DNA of 64,000 nucleotides, taken from the NCBI RefSeq assembly GCF_013402915.1, contig NC_050722.1, positions 1,054,001 to 1,118,000 of the forward strand, read 5' to 3'. The DNA comes from Zygotorulaspora mrakii. Lineage: Eukaryota > Ascomycota > Saccharomycetes > Saccharomycetales > Saccharomycetaceae. This document shows, one piece after another, positions 27,420 through 36,551 of the stretch. The translations under genes and the position numbers were made by a program. The notes under the pieces were generated by a model, which was not told the origin of the DNA, ran no database searches, and saw only the letters and a list, made by a program, of their open reading frames with translations. Position 1 is the first letter of the stretch; each line of letters begins with the position of its first letter.

Positions 27420-29909
27420 ATGTCGTCCAAGAATCTTACTCGCAAACGGTCGCCACATGATTTTGTGTTCAAGCAGGAACTGGGTCATGGATCGTATTCA
27501 ACTGTGTACAAGGTTTTCGATAAACACAGTGTGAACCATGTTTACGCTATCAAGGTGTGCTCAAAAGCGCACATCATCAAGGAAAATAAAGTCAAGTACG
27601 TTACGATAGAGAAGAACACTCTGAATTTGCTGGCCAGGGCGTGCCATCCCGGAATTGTGAGGCTGTATTACACGTTTCATGACGAAGAAAACCTGTACTT
27701 TGTGCTAGATTATGCGTCTGGGGGTGAGTTACTCCAGTTGTTGCATAAAATGGGCAGGTTCAGCGAGTCGTGGTCGTTGCATTTTAGCTGTCAATTGATT
27801 GATACTATAGAGTTTATCCATTCGAAGGGTATTATCCACAGAGATCTCAAGCCTGAAAATGTACTGCTCAATAGGTTTGGGAGGTTAATGATTACAGATT
27901 TTGGTACTGCAGCAACTCCGTTGAATCAACAAAAACAAGAAGATGATCAAAACGAAAGCCCGAGATGCTCCTCTTTCGTAGGTACAGCGGAATACGTTTC
28001 TCCTGAGCTTTTGCTATCCAATCAATGTGATTTTGCTTCAGATATATGGGCCTTGGGCTGTATAATATTTCAGTTCATCATGGGAGTGCCTCCGTTTAGA
28101 GGAAAAAATGAACTACAAACGTTCGAAAAAATTGCTAGCTTGGACTATTTATGGAATAATCAGCACTACTCTTCAAATAAAATAGACCCAGTGATCATAA
28201 AGCTCGTTCAAAAAATTTTGGTATTGAACCCACAGGAGAGATTAACGCTAACTAACATGAAAAAAGATGAATGGTTCGATAAGGTTGACTGGAACAATAA
28301 AGATCACATTTGGAGAGGCATTTGGCAAGTTTCAGAACCGGCATATGGATCCAGCAATGGGGTCGGTAACGGTATCAACAATGGTATAAGCAGCGGTTCG
28401 ACTAATGGCTCAACAGGTGGGTTCCCGCCAAGACAGAACCTGATTTCTAATAAACCGCTTCATGTTATTGATACGCCAATTAGGAGTATACCAATAACAA
28501 AGCAGAAAAAGAAAAAGCCAACAAAAGTATCAAACACAACTAGTAGCATAGTAGAATGGAGGAAAAAATTGGGAATTTCATTGCAACAAGCTCAAGTGCC
28601 ATCGTCTGTTCCCATTAATAACTCAAAATTAGTTGTACCGTCTCCTCCACTGGTACCACAACCGACCTCGACCTATCTGCGGCCAGCTGTATCACCTCGA
28701 CTAATGCCATCATCTACTACCCCATCCCCCTCTGTGAAACGATCAACATCTCAGCCATCACTCTCAAAGGCAGCTCCTTCCCACGACGATTTATATCGAC
28801 CGGCATCATCCCCCGATGATCCAAACATTACTGATCATAATAGCAACAGTCATAACAATAATATCACTGTTAATACCACCACCAACAATAATTATAATGA
28901 TATTCACAGACCGAAAACTATGGTGTTAAAGCAAGATTATGTTAATATTTTTGAGATTCCATTCAAGCCTGATGGTCCTCCAATGTCATTAGAGAGTTAT
29001 AGCAAAATCAACAATGATATTATAACCGAATTAGTTTCGAAATTTAGGCCTGAATTAAAGTCATTCTCAAAATCACCAGTATTATCAACGCTTTTTAAAG
29101 ATGGAACATTATCGTACAAAAATGATGGATTCTCGAAGCATATGGTAAACGTTGGGGATCCAGATTTATCAATGTATGATTTTGAATTTTATGAACAAAA
29201 AAATGACGGCTTCTTAATTTTGGAAAAATATAAATACAAAATATGGTTCATTTCGTTACCAACAATACCGGTGACCAATGGATTAGGTCCAATTGTAAAT
29301 TCGGATGAAAACTGGGTAGATTGTTTCTTCAGGGCTAGACAAATAATGGATGAACATAAAACAGTGATAAACAAACTTAAGAATGTTCATTTAGATGAAC
29401 CATTTATGGCACTTCCATCTCCAATTGAAAGTCGCCCTTCAAGTTCCAATGTAAACGACAGCATCAAGGAAAGTGCAGCAATTTCAAGAAAGACACAAAT
29501 TTCCGACAAAAGTGTAAATACCAAAACTAGTACTTTTACAGAATCAACTTCACAAGTAGTAAGGAACGTTTCATCACCGCCATCTTTTGGCAATGGTGTA
29601 AAGCGTAATGGACAAAAAAATTCACCTTTAACGTTGCAACCTCCTTTATCGTCGCCTGCAATGGTCAATCAATCAAAAAAAATGGGTTACAGGTCGCCGT
29701 CTTCACCAATATACGTTAGATCACCAACGCTGAGTCCACAATCACAATCGATGAAAAAGTATGCAGTGCCAAATAATATGGTTATTAGTAGTAGTCGTTA
29801 TGAGGTTTTGAACGCATTAAAGCAAAACTCGGGCACTAATGTCGCTAGCAGTGGAGCATCAGCAGCATTTAAAAATTTACAAAAAAAGAAAATGAATCAG
29901 CATAAATAA
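27420..29909 (+). CDS. PKH3: PDK1-like protein kinase Pkh3
   Basis: This 829-residue protein has an N-terminal AGC/PDK1-type kinase domain (about 14-300). It shows the glycine loop LGHGSYSTVYK, VAIK-type YAIKVCSK, the catalytic loop HRDLKPEN at 140-147, DFG at 160-162 and the activation segment SSFVGTAEYVSPELL, characteristic of PDK1 homologues. The remaining 500 residues are Ser/Pro/Asn-rich linker with a conserved segment near 500-660 (IFEIPFKPDGPPMSLESYSK.., WVDCFFRARQIMDEHK) that may be a divergent PH-like domain. S. cerevisiae Pkh3 (YDR466W, 898 residues) was found as a multicopy suppressor of pkh1 pkh2 loss. Pkh kinases act in sphingolipid signalling and cell-wall integrity. Confidence 0.92.
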   Translation: MSSKNLTRKRSPHDFVFKQELGHGSYSTVYKVFDKHSVNHVYAIKVCSKAHIIKENKVKYVTIEKNTLNLLARACHPGIVRLYYTFHDEENLYFVLDYASGGELLQLLHKMGRFSESWSLHFSCQLIDTIEFIHSKGIIHRDLKPENVLLNRFGRLMITDFGTAATPLNQQKQEDDQNESPRCSSFVGTAEYVSPELLLSNQCDFASDIWALGCIIFQFIMGVPPFRGKNELQTFEKIASLDYLWNNQHYSSNKIDPVIIKLVQKILVLNPQERLTLTNMKKDEWFDKVDWNNKDHIWRGIWQVSEPAYGSSNGVGNGINNGISSGSTNGSTGGFPPRQNLISNKPLHVIDTPIRSIPITKQKKKKPTKVSNTTSSIVEWRKKLGISLQQAQVPSSVPINNSKLVVPSPPLVPQPTSTYLRPAVSPRLMPSSTTPSPSVKRSTSQPSLSKAAPSHDDLYRPASSPDDPNITDHNSNSHNNNITVNTTTNNNYNDIHRPKTMVLKQDYVNIFEIPFKPDGPPMSLESYSKINNDIITELVSKFRPELKSFSKSPVLSTLFKDGTLSYKNDGFSKHMVNVGDPDLSMYDFEFYEQKNDGFLILEKYKYKIWFISLPTIPVTNGLGPIVNSDENWVDCFFRARQIMDEHKTVINKLKNVHLDEPFMALPSPIESRPSSSNVNDSIKESAAISRKTQISDKSVNTKTSTFTESTSQVVRNVSSPPSFGNGVKRNGQKNSPLTLQPPLSSPAMVNQSKKMGYRSPSSPIYVRSPTLSPQSQSMKKYAVPNNMVISSSRYEVLNALKQNSGTNVASSGASAAFKNLQKKKMNQHK

Positions 29910-30078
29910 ATTGAGGTGGAATTGTATTTCCGTGTATTTCGAGCTACATATTTTTTTATATATATTTTGTCATATTTTGTCATATTTTGTCATTTTAATC
30001 TGTTATGTCAGGTTGGAAGCATAAATGGGTAAAGGTGGTGGTGGTTTAAATTGTTAATTAAACGATTGAATAATATAT

Positions 30079-31824
30079 TTATTCAAGAATACTTGCATCA
30101 AAATACAAGCTTGGATCCAAAGCAGAAATATCAGCAGATTTTGTTTCACGCTCCAAGAGTAACTCTGCCATGACTTTACCAGTACCGGGGGCATTATTAA
30201 TACCCCAACATGAATGACCACTAGCAATATATAAATTGTCAACATTTGTTTCGCCAATTAATGGACCTGAGCTTGTGGGTACGTTTAAAACAGGTAAGTA
30301 GCAAGCTTGTCTTTTTAATATATGACCATTTGATAAATTTTTTGATAATTTGGAGACGTAATGATATAATTCATCACATTTTTCACGTACAACTTCAACA
30401 GCATCTGTTGTTTCTGGTAATTCTACTAAAGTATCGCCTTCACCACAAACATAGACTTCGTCCTTTCTTGCATACATTTCCGGTGAAAAATATTCATTTT
30501 TACCAATTTTTAGTTCTGTGAAGATTGCATATGGTGAAACTGTACCCGTTGATGGCTTTAAAGTAATTGAATGAGCTCTCAAGCCCGAAATCGGACAATC
30601 TGGTAGAAGTTTAGATGTCCAAGGACCCATTGTTAATACAACCTGTTGAGCATCCAGAATATCAACAATATCATTACTTACTGAATCATCATCAGTTGTT
30701 GAATTATACGAAATGCCACAGCAAGCACCGGATTCATTATATTGAAGTTTCGTAACCTTACCCAATATTAAATCAACAGCTTCGGTCTCCATTGCTTTTA
30801 ACAGTAGAAAATGAGTGAATTTATATGGATGAACCTGAGCGGTTGAATCTGTACCACCAAGCGATGACCAGTCCTTGACTAGATTTTTTTTGATCCAATT
30901 TAAATCTGAAGGTAACGGATTCGATGGATCACCTAATGGTATTGAATTTGAATTCAAATTTGAATTGGTAGCTGATGTAGATTTATTTTCGCTATAATCT
31001 GCCGACTGTTTCATATCAAAGCCTGAATTTTCATCAGAATTCAAATTCGTTAAAGGAATATCATCATCATCATCATTATTATTACTACTATTATTACTAT
31101 TATTACTGTTGTTGTTATCATTATTACTAGTGCTGTTATTACTGGCGCCACCTTTCTTTTTGCTTTCCTCACTCTTGTCACTCTCCTCAGCATTTTGCGG
31201 TATATTGGAACTTACTATATTTGAGCTGCTATGGAAGCGAGAACTGCCTTTTGGCGAAGGATCCTCACTTCCAATCTCTAGCTCCGAACTTGATGTCTTG
31301 CTCTTGTTTTTTGAAGCCAGTTTAGCCTTCAGCTTTTTCTTCAAAGACAGCCTGTTTCCCGTTGCACTAGAATCCGAGCCGGTAGACGTGCTCGAACCCG
31401 AGCACGAGCTCGAGTAGCTCGAGTAGCTCGAATCGCTGTCCTCTCCATCGTCATTCGGCCCCACGTTCTGCACGTCTGCTTCCAAAGACACCGTGGTGAG
31501 TCTCCTGTAGTCCCAGTTATTCTCGCCGTCGTGCTCATCGCTGAGGTCTTGATGCAGCTGAAAGCTCAACGGAACGATCTGCTGCGGGAACGCCCAAGAT
31601 GCCAGCAGCCCCCCCGCTTTGCCCGACGCCCCGCCAGCCACCCGCTTGCTCTCCAATATCGTGATGTGATGTGTAGACGGATCAAAGTCCGCGTGTCTGG
31701 TCAGGTAGTACGCCGTGCATACTCCAATGATACCGGCCCCCACAATCACAATATGGTGTTTTCCCTGGCCCTTGCCGGATGGGTGTGACAAAAACGTCAA
31801 TTTGTCTATGAAATCCGTCGCCAT
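30079..31824 (-). CDS. TDA3: FAD-dependent oxidoreductase Tda3
   Basis: This 581-residue DAO-family flavoprotein (523 in S. cerevisiae) has an N-terminal dinucleotide-binding motif GAGIIG at 29-34 (HHIVIVGAGIIGVCTAYYL). A second FAD contact is ESKRVAGGASGKAGGLLASW, and the C-terminal NLYIASGHSCWGINNAPGTGKVMAELL completes the fold. Between them lies a 150-residue low-complexity insert (Ser/Asp, then Lys, then Asn/Asp repeats, about 135-285) encoded by trinucleotide runs at 31060-31145 and 31380-31440. Tda3 is a putative oxidoreductase implicated in late endosome-to-Golgi retromer traffic. The assignment to YHR009C agrees with its neighbours SOD2 (YHR008C) and RPL27A (YHR010W). Confidence 0.92.
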   Translation of the reverse strand: MATDFIDKLTFLSHPSGKGQGKHHIVIVGAGIIGVCTAYYLTRHADFDPSTHHITILESKRVAGGASGKAGGLLASWAFPQQIVPLSFQLHQDLSDEHDGENNWDYRRLTTVSLEADVQNVGPNDDGEDSDSSYSSYSSSCSGSSTSTGSDSSATGNRLSLKKKLKAKLASKNKSKTSSSELEIGSEDPSPKGSSRFHSSSNIVSSNIPQNAEESDKSEESKKKGGASNNSTSNNDNNNSNNSNNSSNNNDDDDDIPLTNLNSDENSGFDMKQSADYSENKSTSATNSNLNSNSIPLGDPSNPLPSDLNWIKKNLVKDWSSLGGTDSTAQVHPYKFTHFLLLKAMETEAVDLILGKVTKLQYNESGACCGISYNSTTDDDSVSNDIVDILDAQQVVLTMGPWTSKLLPDCPISGLRAHSITLKPSTGTVSPYAIFTELKIGKNEYFSPEMYARKDEVYVCGEGDTLVELPETTDAVEVVREKCDELYHYVSKLSKNLSNGHILKRQACYLPVLNVPTSSGPLIGETNVDNLYIASGHSCWGINNAPGTGKVMAELLLERETKSADISALDPSLYFDASILE

Positions 31825-33193
31825 TGCTACCTCTTCTCGAGCCTAACCTCTTGATTTGCTGTTTCACACTACTAAGCACAACTTCCCGGTCTCTTCTCTC
31901 TGCGAAGCCCTGCTAAACGTTCTCCTGGGAACTGAAGGTGCACGCACCGATGTATATATATATTTCTATGAATATTGATCACTTTGCAACTGAAATTTGA
32001 TAAAAAAATATGCAAATATCAATGCAAAACACCAACGCGGATATATATAAATATATCCAGGAAAAAAGACCGATACTTGAACTGAATTAGAGCCGAAGCA
32101 GGCCCGAATTAGAACGTACTGGACACATGTAACAGTCTGTGATTGAAGCAGACCAGAAACACGCCAGAACCAGACGCCCAGAGACACCAGAAACACAAAG
32201 TCTCGTCCAAACGGCTACTGACCTCCATCCATAAGAGCCATGTTCCCAGGCTCCCAAGCTCCCCGGTCTCTGTTTCAGAGTGACTTGCAATCGGTAACGG
32301 CCGTGAGGGGGGTTGCTGCTGTTGCATATGTGGGTACGTGCAAGCATACGACATTCGTATAAAGGCAGCAATAGGCGTTTCGTTCCCGTCACGGCTCGTT
32401 CCTCGCCAAACCAAAATACGAGCTCGTTTGTGGCGCGTCGTTCACGCTCTAGGAGGGGGGCTCGTTCACGGACCCGCGGTGTACAGGTGTAGCTGCCGCC
32501 TCGAGATGGAGATGTCAACTGTTACGGCAGAGGCCGGAAACCCGGGTGACGCGGCCGTGTGTGGTGATGGACCGCGGTGTTACCCGTTCTCGGCACGTGT
32601 TTTAAGGGGAGTGCCCTTGGCGCCCTACTCGTACTGGAACACAAGCTTGGGAGCACGTCTGGTGTTGGGGAATGATGATCTGCAATCGGCAGGTGGGCTT
32701 CTGGTATGGGTAACGTTGCACGTGAAGCGATGAGCAATTAGCTCGCTGTGTAAAAGTCCATGATCTCTGGTCATCTGTTGCGAGAGTCAGGCGTTGCTGG
32801 GGAGTGTTGATCTGGCAGCACCCTGATGCGCTTGGGGTTTCCTGGCGTGTAGTGCTGACCTCTCTCCAGGAGCTCTGGGTGAGCCGTCTTGTGCTGGCCT
32901 CAGTGGCGCTCCGCACGCAGGGTCGATCTTGCTAGGATGTGTATTCTTGGTCGAGTAGCAGTGCCGCACTTCTTATGTTTTGCAGCTGGTGCGGTATTGA
33001 TGCCAGTTTTGCAGCGTGTAGTGTGTTGTTGCTTCGATGTGCAGTGTCGTTCTGGCAAGATTGGAGCACTTGGCACACTTTGAAATAGCCGCCGTAATCT
33101 CCAGGGCCGCGGTCACGTGACCGAGAATGAGCAGTATTCACATAAATATACACATATATATCGCCGAACAGGGCCTGAGCAGAGGAGCAACAG
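31825..33193. other. Long GC-rich intergenic island between TDA3 and TLG1
   Basis: This 1.37-kb spacer is unusually long, and from about 32100 to 33110 it is clearly richer in G+C than the flanking genes. Frames here (32087-32518 minus, 32338-32733 plus, 32602-32916 minus) are open because stop codons are rare in such DNA, and none resembles a known protein. It includes a Reb1-type TTACCCG (32580-32586) and GCACGTG E-boxes. A perfect 14-bp palindrome around CACGTG lies at 33110-33123, followed by TA-rich DNA (33138-33162). A structured non-coding RNA or extended regulatory region is possible. I could not match it to U1, U2, U4, U5, U6, RNase P or SRP RNA signatures. Confidence 0.45.
33110..33123. 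promoter_or_regulatory. 14-bp palindromic E-box (Cbf1-type)
   Basis: CGGTCACGTGACCG is a perfect palindrome containing RTCACRTG, the Cbf1 site. A TATA-like tract follows about 15-40 bp to the right, only 70 bp from the TLG1 stop. That is an odd place for a promoter unless an antisense or non-coding transcript starts here. Confidence 0.5.
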
Positions 33194-33832
33194 CTATGCT
33201 ATGAATGCCAGGACCAGAAGAACGATCAATGCAATAATTAGCAGGACTATGCAACAGTCATTGAACTTTTCTTTATTCTTTTCATATACCCATTCCAATT
33301 GACGCCGGCCTCGCGACAATTTGTTTGTCAATGTATCCATATTTCCGTCCATTTCGTCCAGCAGTTGTCCCTGATCCTGTAGCTCTTCCCCCATTGTCTG
33401 TGCTTGTGAATGCAAATTCGTCATCGTGTGATGTATACTGTCGAGATGCGTGTCCTGTTCCCTCAGCATCTGCTCCTGGAACGGGTTCTCATACATGGGT
33501 GACATCTCTTGATCTGGTGTCTGTGTCTCTTCAAATGCCAATTGCGGCTGCGCTTGCGATTGTACTTGTGGTTGCGACTTCGATACCGCTTTGAGCTCCC
33601 TTAAAGCCCTAACTAGTTCATGCACTTGTGTTTCTCGTTTCGATACATCTTGGCCACTTCTTTGCATCACTATGCAACTCTTTTCGAGGTCTTGTATCGT
33701 TTCCTCCACATCTTTCAATATATCGTACACTTCGTCATTCTCTTCCCTTGAGTTACTGTTGAAATAATGCGCTAGCCTATCTATTTGTTCCCCTGTGTCG
33801 ACCACTACCTGTTCAAAGGGATCTTGGTCCAT
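33194..33832 (-). CDS. TLG1: Endosomal/late Golgi t-SNARE Tlg1
   Basis: The 212-residue tail-anchored protein has an N-terminal helical bundle (MDQDPFEQVVVDTGEQIDRL..). A Gln-rich linker and a Qc-SNARE helix (about 125-185: EQDTHLDSIHHTMTNLHSQAQTMGEELQDQGQLLDEMDGNMD) with the ionic-layer glutamine follow. A single C-terminal membrane span comes last (about 192-211: CCIVLLIIALIVLLVLAFIA). The juxtamembrane cysteines are the kind palmitoylated in Tlg1. It mediates fusion of endosome-derived vesicles with the late Golgi. It shares a 135-bp divergent promoter with SDC1, as in S. cerevisiae (YDR468C/YDR469W). Confidence 0.95.
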   Translation of the reverse strand: MDQDPFEQVVVDTGEQIDRLAHYFNSNSREENDEVYDILKDVEETIQDLEKSCIVMQRSGQDVSKRETQVHELVRALRELKAVSKSQPQVQSQAQPQLAFEETQTPDQEMSPMYENPFQEQMLREQDTHLDSIHHTMTNLHSQAQTMGEELQDQGQLLDEMDGNMDTLTNKLSRGRRQLEWVYEKNKEKFNDCCIVLLIIALIVLLVLAFIA

Positions 33833-33967
33833 CTTTTATTGGTCTTTATCTTCCTGTTTTCTCCTTATCCTGCTTTATTCAAAGATCCTGGCATAAAGAA
33901 GCTTCATTCGGGATATGTGTTTTCAACTTTCCCACTTGACAAAGGGCACACAAGACAAACAAATACG

Positions 33968-34183
33968 ATGAATGAGCAAGACCAACCGCGTGACCATGAT
34001 GATTTGAACAAACTAATCAACTTGTCAGAGACTGTTGGTGGTTCACAAACTAGAAAGTATCTGAACGATAAAGTTACTCCTCACCTACTGAATGGTATGA
34101 GACTTTTGGCAAGGGAAAAACCAGAAAATCCATTGAAAGTGCTTGGTGAATATCTAATAAAACAGAGTGACATTGAAAAATGA
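33968..34183 (+). CDS. SDC1: COMPASS subunit Sdc1 (Dpy-30 motif)
   Basis: The 71-residue frame from ATG 33968 consists almost entirely of a Dpy-30 dimerisation motif: TRKYLNDKVTPHLLNGMRLL followed by KPENPLKVLGEYLI. Sdc1 belongs to the Set1/COMPASS H3K4 methyltransferase, where the Dpy-30 dimer binds Bre2. S. cerevisiae Sdc1 is 175 residues; the long N-terminal extension is absent here. The frame continues upstream to 33785, but that part is antisense to the TLG1 start and lacks similarity, so the short form is preferred. Confidence 0.87.
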   Translation: MNEQDQPRDHDDLNKLINLSETVGGSQTRKYLNDKVTPHLLNGMRLLAREKPENPLKVLGEYLIKQSDIEK

Positions 34184-34203
34184 ATTTGTGAAATTTACGT
34201 GCA

Positions 34204-34211
34204 TATATACA
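34204..34211 (-). promoter_or_regulatory. UGO1: Puf3-type motif next to UGO1 stop
   Basis: On the minus strand TGTATATA, with C at -2, starts 3 nt after the UGO1 stop, in the 31-bp spacer to SDC1. UGO1 encodes a mitochondrial protein, so Puf3 binding is plausible; the match alone is weak. Confidence 0.35.
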
Positions 34212-34214
34212 TGT

Positions 34215-35681
34215 TTAAAATTTTTCTTGCTCTAAATCGATTGGATCGTTATTCATCATCTCAAATCCATAATAACAGACTAAACTCATCAAGCTAACTC
34301 TCCAGCCGTTCCAAAGCTCCATTGTCATTTTTTTGCTCTTGATAGAGTTCCATACTCCCTCATATCTAATGGGTTTTATAACTAGATCATTCCTATCAAT
34401 ACTTAAGGAATTTTGATTCGAATTAATTAGATAATTAACCTGACATCGACGTAATAAATTCTCAATCGGTAATTTTGCGAATAATTCCATAAATTGTGAA
34501 ACGAATTTCAGTGAACTATACCATTTTATCTGGGAGTGTTTTTCCACGTTGAATTCATGGTAAATTAATACATCAAATAGTTTATTGAACGTTACATTAA
34601 AGACAGATTGTAGGATTGTTAAAATCCACATATCTATTGATATCTTTACCCCATCCTTTGACCAGGACCAGTTCCTAATAAGTTTTTTTAAGCTCCTTAT
34701 GGGTTTCGCGCCTCTGTGAATTGAGGTTACTATAAATCTTGTCCGTATAATGTCTAATGGTAAAAGAACTATCTTTGTCAAAATATTTGCCGATAAAGTC
34801 AAAATAATCGAAGCTTTTAAATTTGGTGAGTGTATTAAATCCATAAAGTATGGGTCCGGTATGCCTAAAAATGGCGATATTATCCCTGTGAACCACGCAT
34901 CCAAAGTTATCGAGAGAAAATTGTAGATAAATGTCGTATTATTTGCCTTCCATAAACCACGTATACCTTCATTATCCATTAACGCGTTCATGATATCCAT
35001 GGTGTGGTTAGATTCTGGAGTAATTATTATCTCATTGGCATTAACGAAGTCCTCATGTTCCCTCTTTGATTCTTCCTCATTTAGTACTGCTGATCTCCAC
35101 CTCGATGAATCATTCGTTGTGGGGAAGAAATCAATCTCTTCATTGAAATCATCCTTTTCAGGATACGCAGGATCGTCAGCTAGCTCATTTTTCAACTCAA
35201 CTGGTAATCGTGCCGAACAATTATCACGCTCAACAATTTCGTTAAAATCACCAACCTGCAGTAATACTCTGGCCACTTCAAAAGGTTGTTGTATCAAATG
35301 TTTGAAGTACTTTCTCAAAAATTGATCGCAAAGCTGGCCCAAAATTTTTTTCCATGTCCTTACATTCAAAAAGTCACTCCACTCCATATCACTGATGTTT
35401 TTGTGAGACTCTATATTAGTTCCATTTGTGTCCCTTGTGAACAGTTTTTTACTATCACCGAACGATAGGCCTGACAGAAGACTTCCAGATGCTTTTTTGC
35501 TGAATGCATTTTTGCCTATTCTGCTGCCAGATGATTGGACTACGGCCAATTTCGACGCCATCGTCTGCCCATTCACGTCTACCACTCCCTTGTCGGGCCT
35601 AAAGATCGCCGAATAACCAGCGTTGAAATCTTCAGGATTGTAATATGGCCTTGCCTGTAATCTATTGCCTGAGTCCTCCAT
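34215..35681 (-). CDS. UGO1: Mitochondrial outer-membrane fusion protein Ugo1
   Basis: This 488-residue protein (502 in S. cerevisiae) begins with a cytosolic region (RPYYNPEDFNAGYSAIFRPDKGVVD). It continues with degenerate mitochondrial-carrier repeats: FLRKYFKHLIQQPFEVARVLLQVG, ASIILTLSANILTKIVLLPLDIIRTRFIV, and FAKLPIENLLRRCQVNYL, whose Px(D/E)xx(R/K)-type motifs mark carrier folds. Ugo1 links Fzo1 and Mgm1 in outer/inner membrane fusion. It is convergent with SDC1 (31-bp spacer) and divergent from RPL27, as for YDR470C. Confidence 0.95.
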   Translation of the reverse strand: MEDSGNRLQARPYYNPEDFNAGYSAIFRPDKGVVDVNGQTMASKLAVVQSSGSRIGKNAFSKKASGSLLSGLSFGDSKKLFTRDTNGTNIESHKNISDMEWSDFLNVRTWKKILGQLCDQFLRKYFKHLIQQPFEVARVLLQVGDFNEIVERDNCSARLPVELKNELADDPAYPEKDDFNEEIDFFPTTNDSSRWRSAVLNEEESKREHEDFVNANEIIITPESNHTMDIMNALMDNEGIRGLWKANNTTFIYNFLSITLDAWFTGIISPFLGIPDPYFMDLIHSPNLKASIILTLSANILTKIVLLPLDIIRTRFIVTSIHRGAKPIRSLKKLIRNWSWSKDGVKISIDMWILTILQSVFNVTFNKLFDVLIYHEFNVEKHSQIKWYSSLKFVSQFMELFAKLPIENLLRRCQVNYLINSNQNSLSIDRNDLVIKPIRYEGVWNSIKSKKMTMELWNGWRVSLMSLVCYYGFEMMNNDPIDLEQEKF

Positions 35682-36245
35682 CCGTTCCGGTGCCCAAGAT
35701 GGCTTCGAGTCGTTTATTTCCTTCGCAACAACCTCTATTATCTCATCGTTACTCTTGTCATCCCTCTTGTCTTTTTCTTCACATTACCAGTCCCACCGTA
35801 AACAGAAAAAAAGGGAAGGTGAAAAGTGAACCACCTACACTGACGACAAGAAACCAAAGAAATACATCCCAGCCTGAAATGTGTCCCTGCAATCATGCTC
35901 ACCTTCGGCGTAACCAGAGCTCTATTCTAATAAGTCTATAGATACAACTACAAATCAATGTAAATACATATGACAATTTAGTATGTTCAGCCGAGGGCCG
36001 GGTATGGAACAAACTGTATGTTTCTCAGAGGAAGGATAGTAGTCAGCAGTAAAAAGAGTATATTTTTCTTGCCTTAGAACGGCCCTTTCACGTCATTCTC
36101 ATGTTTAGGGCGTTCTTCGAGGTCTTGAAAGTCATCGCACTGATAGTCATATCTTCGTCATTTCAAGTAGTCAGCTGAGAGATGAATTGAAAAAAGGGAA
36201 TTGATGACTGCTTTCTCTATCGAGCATCCCTGCACCCTGTATTTA

Positions 36246-36258
36246 GCATCCATACATT
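36246..36258 (+). promoter_or_regulatory. RPL27: Rap1-like site of the RPL27 promoter
   Basis: GCATCCATACATT is close to the Rap1 ribosomal-protein-gene consensus (ACACCCRYACAYM, common variant ACATCCATACATT). A T-rich tract follows at about 36269, as usual in these promoters. It stands about 500 bp before the ATG. Confidence 0.5.
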
Positions 36259-36499
36259 TCAATTATCGTTTTTTTCTTGTCGCGCAGGCGTGCTGGATGA
36301 CCATATTTTTGCGTGGTGCTGTTCATATGTTGCGGAAAGCCATTTGCGGAGCCCGCGTAATGAAAAGATCCGAAGGAGATGGGAGGACAGTTGGCTCGGC
36401 TCGGCTGGGCGGGGCTGGTTGGGCTGCGGTGCAGCGAGCTTGCTTGGAGTTAGTTGGGCATACACAGAGAGCGCCCTGTCGCGCGGGAGGTAACGAGCA

Positions 36500-36551
36500 G
36501 TCCAGCACAGTGCCTGTCTGTTTCTCTGCCTCGGTGTGCTGGACAGACAGG
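36500..36551. repeat. Two interleaved inverted repeats upstream of RPL27
   Basis: GTCCAGCACA (36500-36509) pairs with TGTGCTGGAC (36535-36544), and CCTGTCTGT (36513-36521) pairs with ACAGACAGG (36543-36551). The order A-B-A'-B' would form a pseudoknot if transcribed, or two mutually interfering cruciforms in DNA. It sits 200-250 bp before the RPL27 ATG. Confidence 0.6.

Noticed and set aside
32671..32830. ATGATGA followed by CTGATG as a possible second C/D snoRNA
   Set aside because: The D box is about 150 bp away, no terminal stem is seen, and I find no rRNA complementarity beside it.
32087..32916. Three overlapping frames of 104-143 codons on both strands in the GC-rich island as possible genes
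   Set aside because: Stops are rare in GC-rich DNA, the frames overlap on opposite strands, and none shows a recognisable domain or a conserved start context.
33110..33165. CDEI-like RTCACRTG as a possible centromere
   Set aside because: There is no 80-160 bp highly AT-rich CDEII and no TCCGAA-type CDEIII; a Cbf1 promoter site is more likely.
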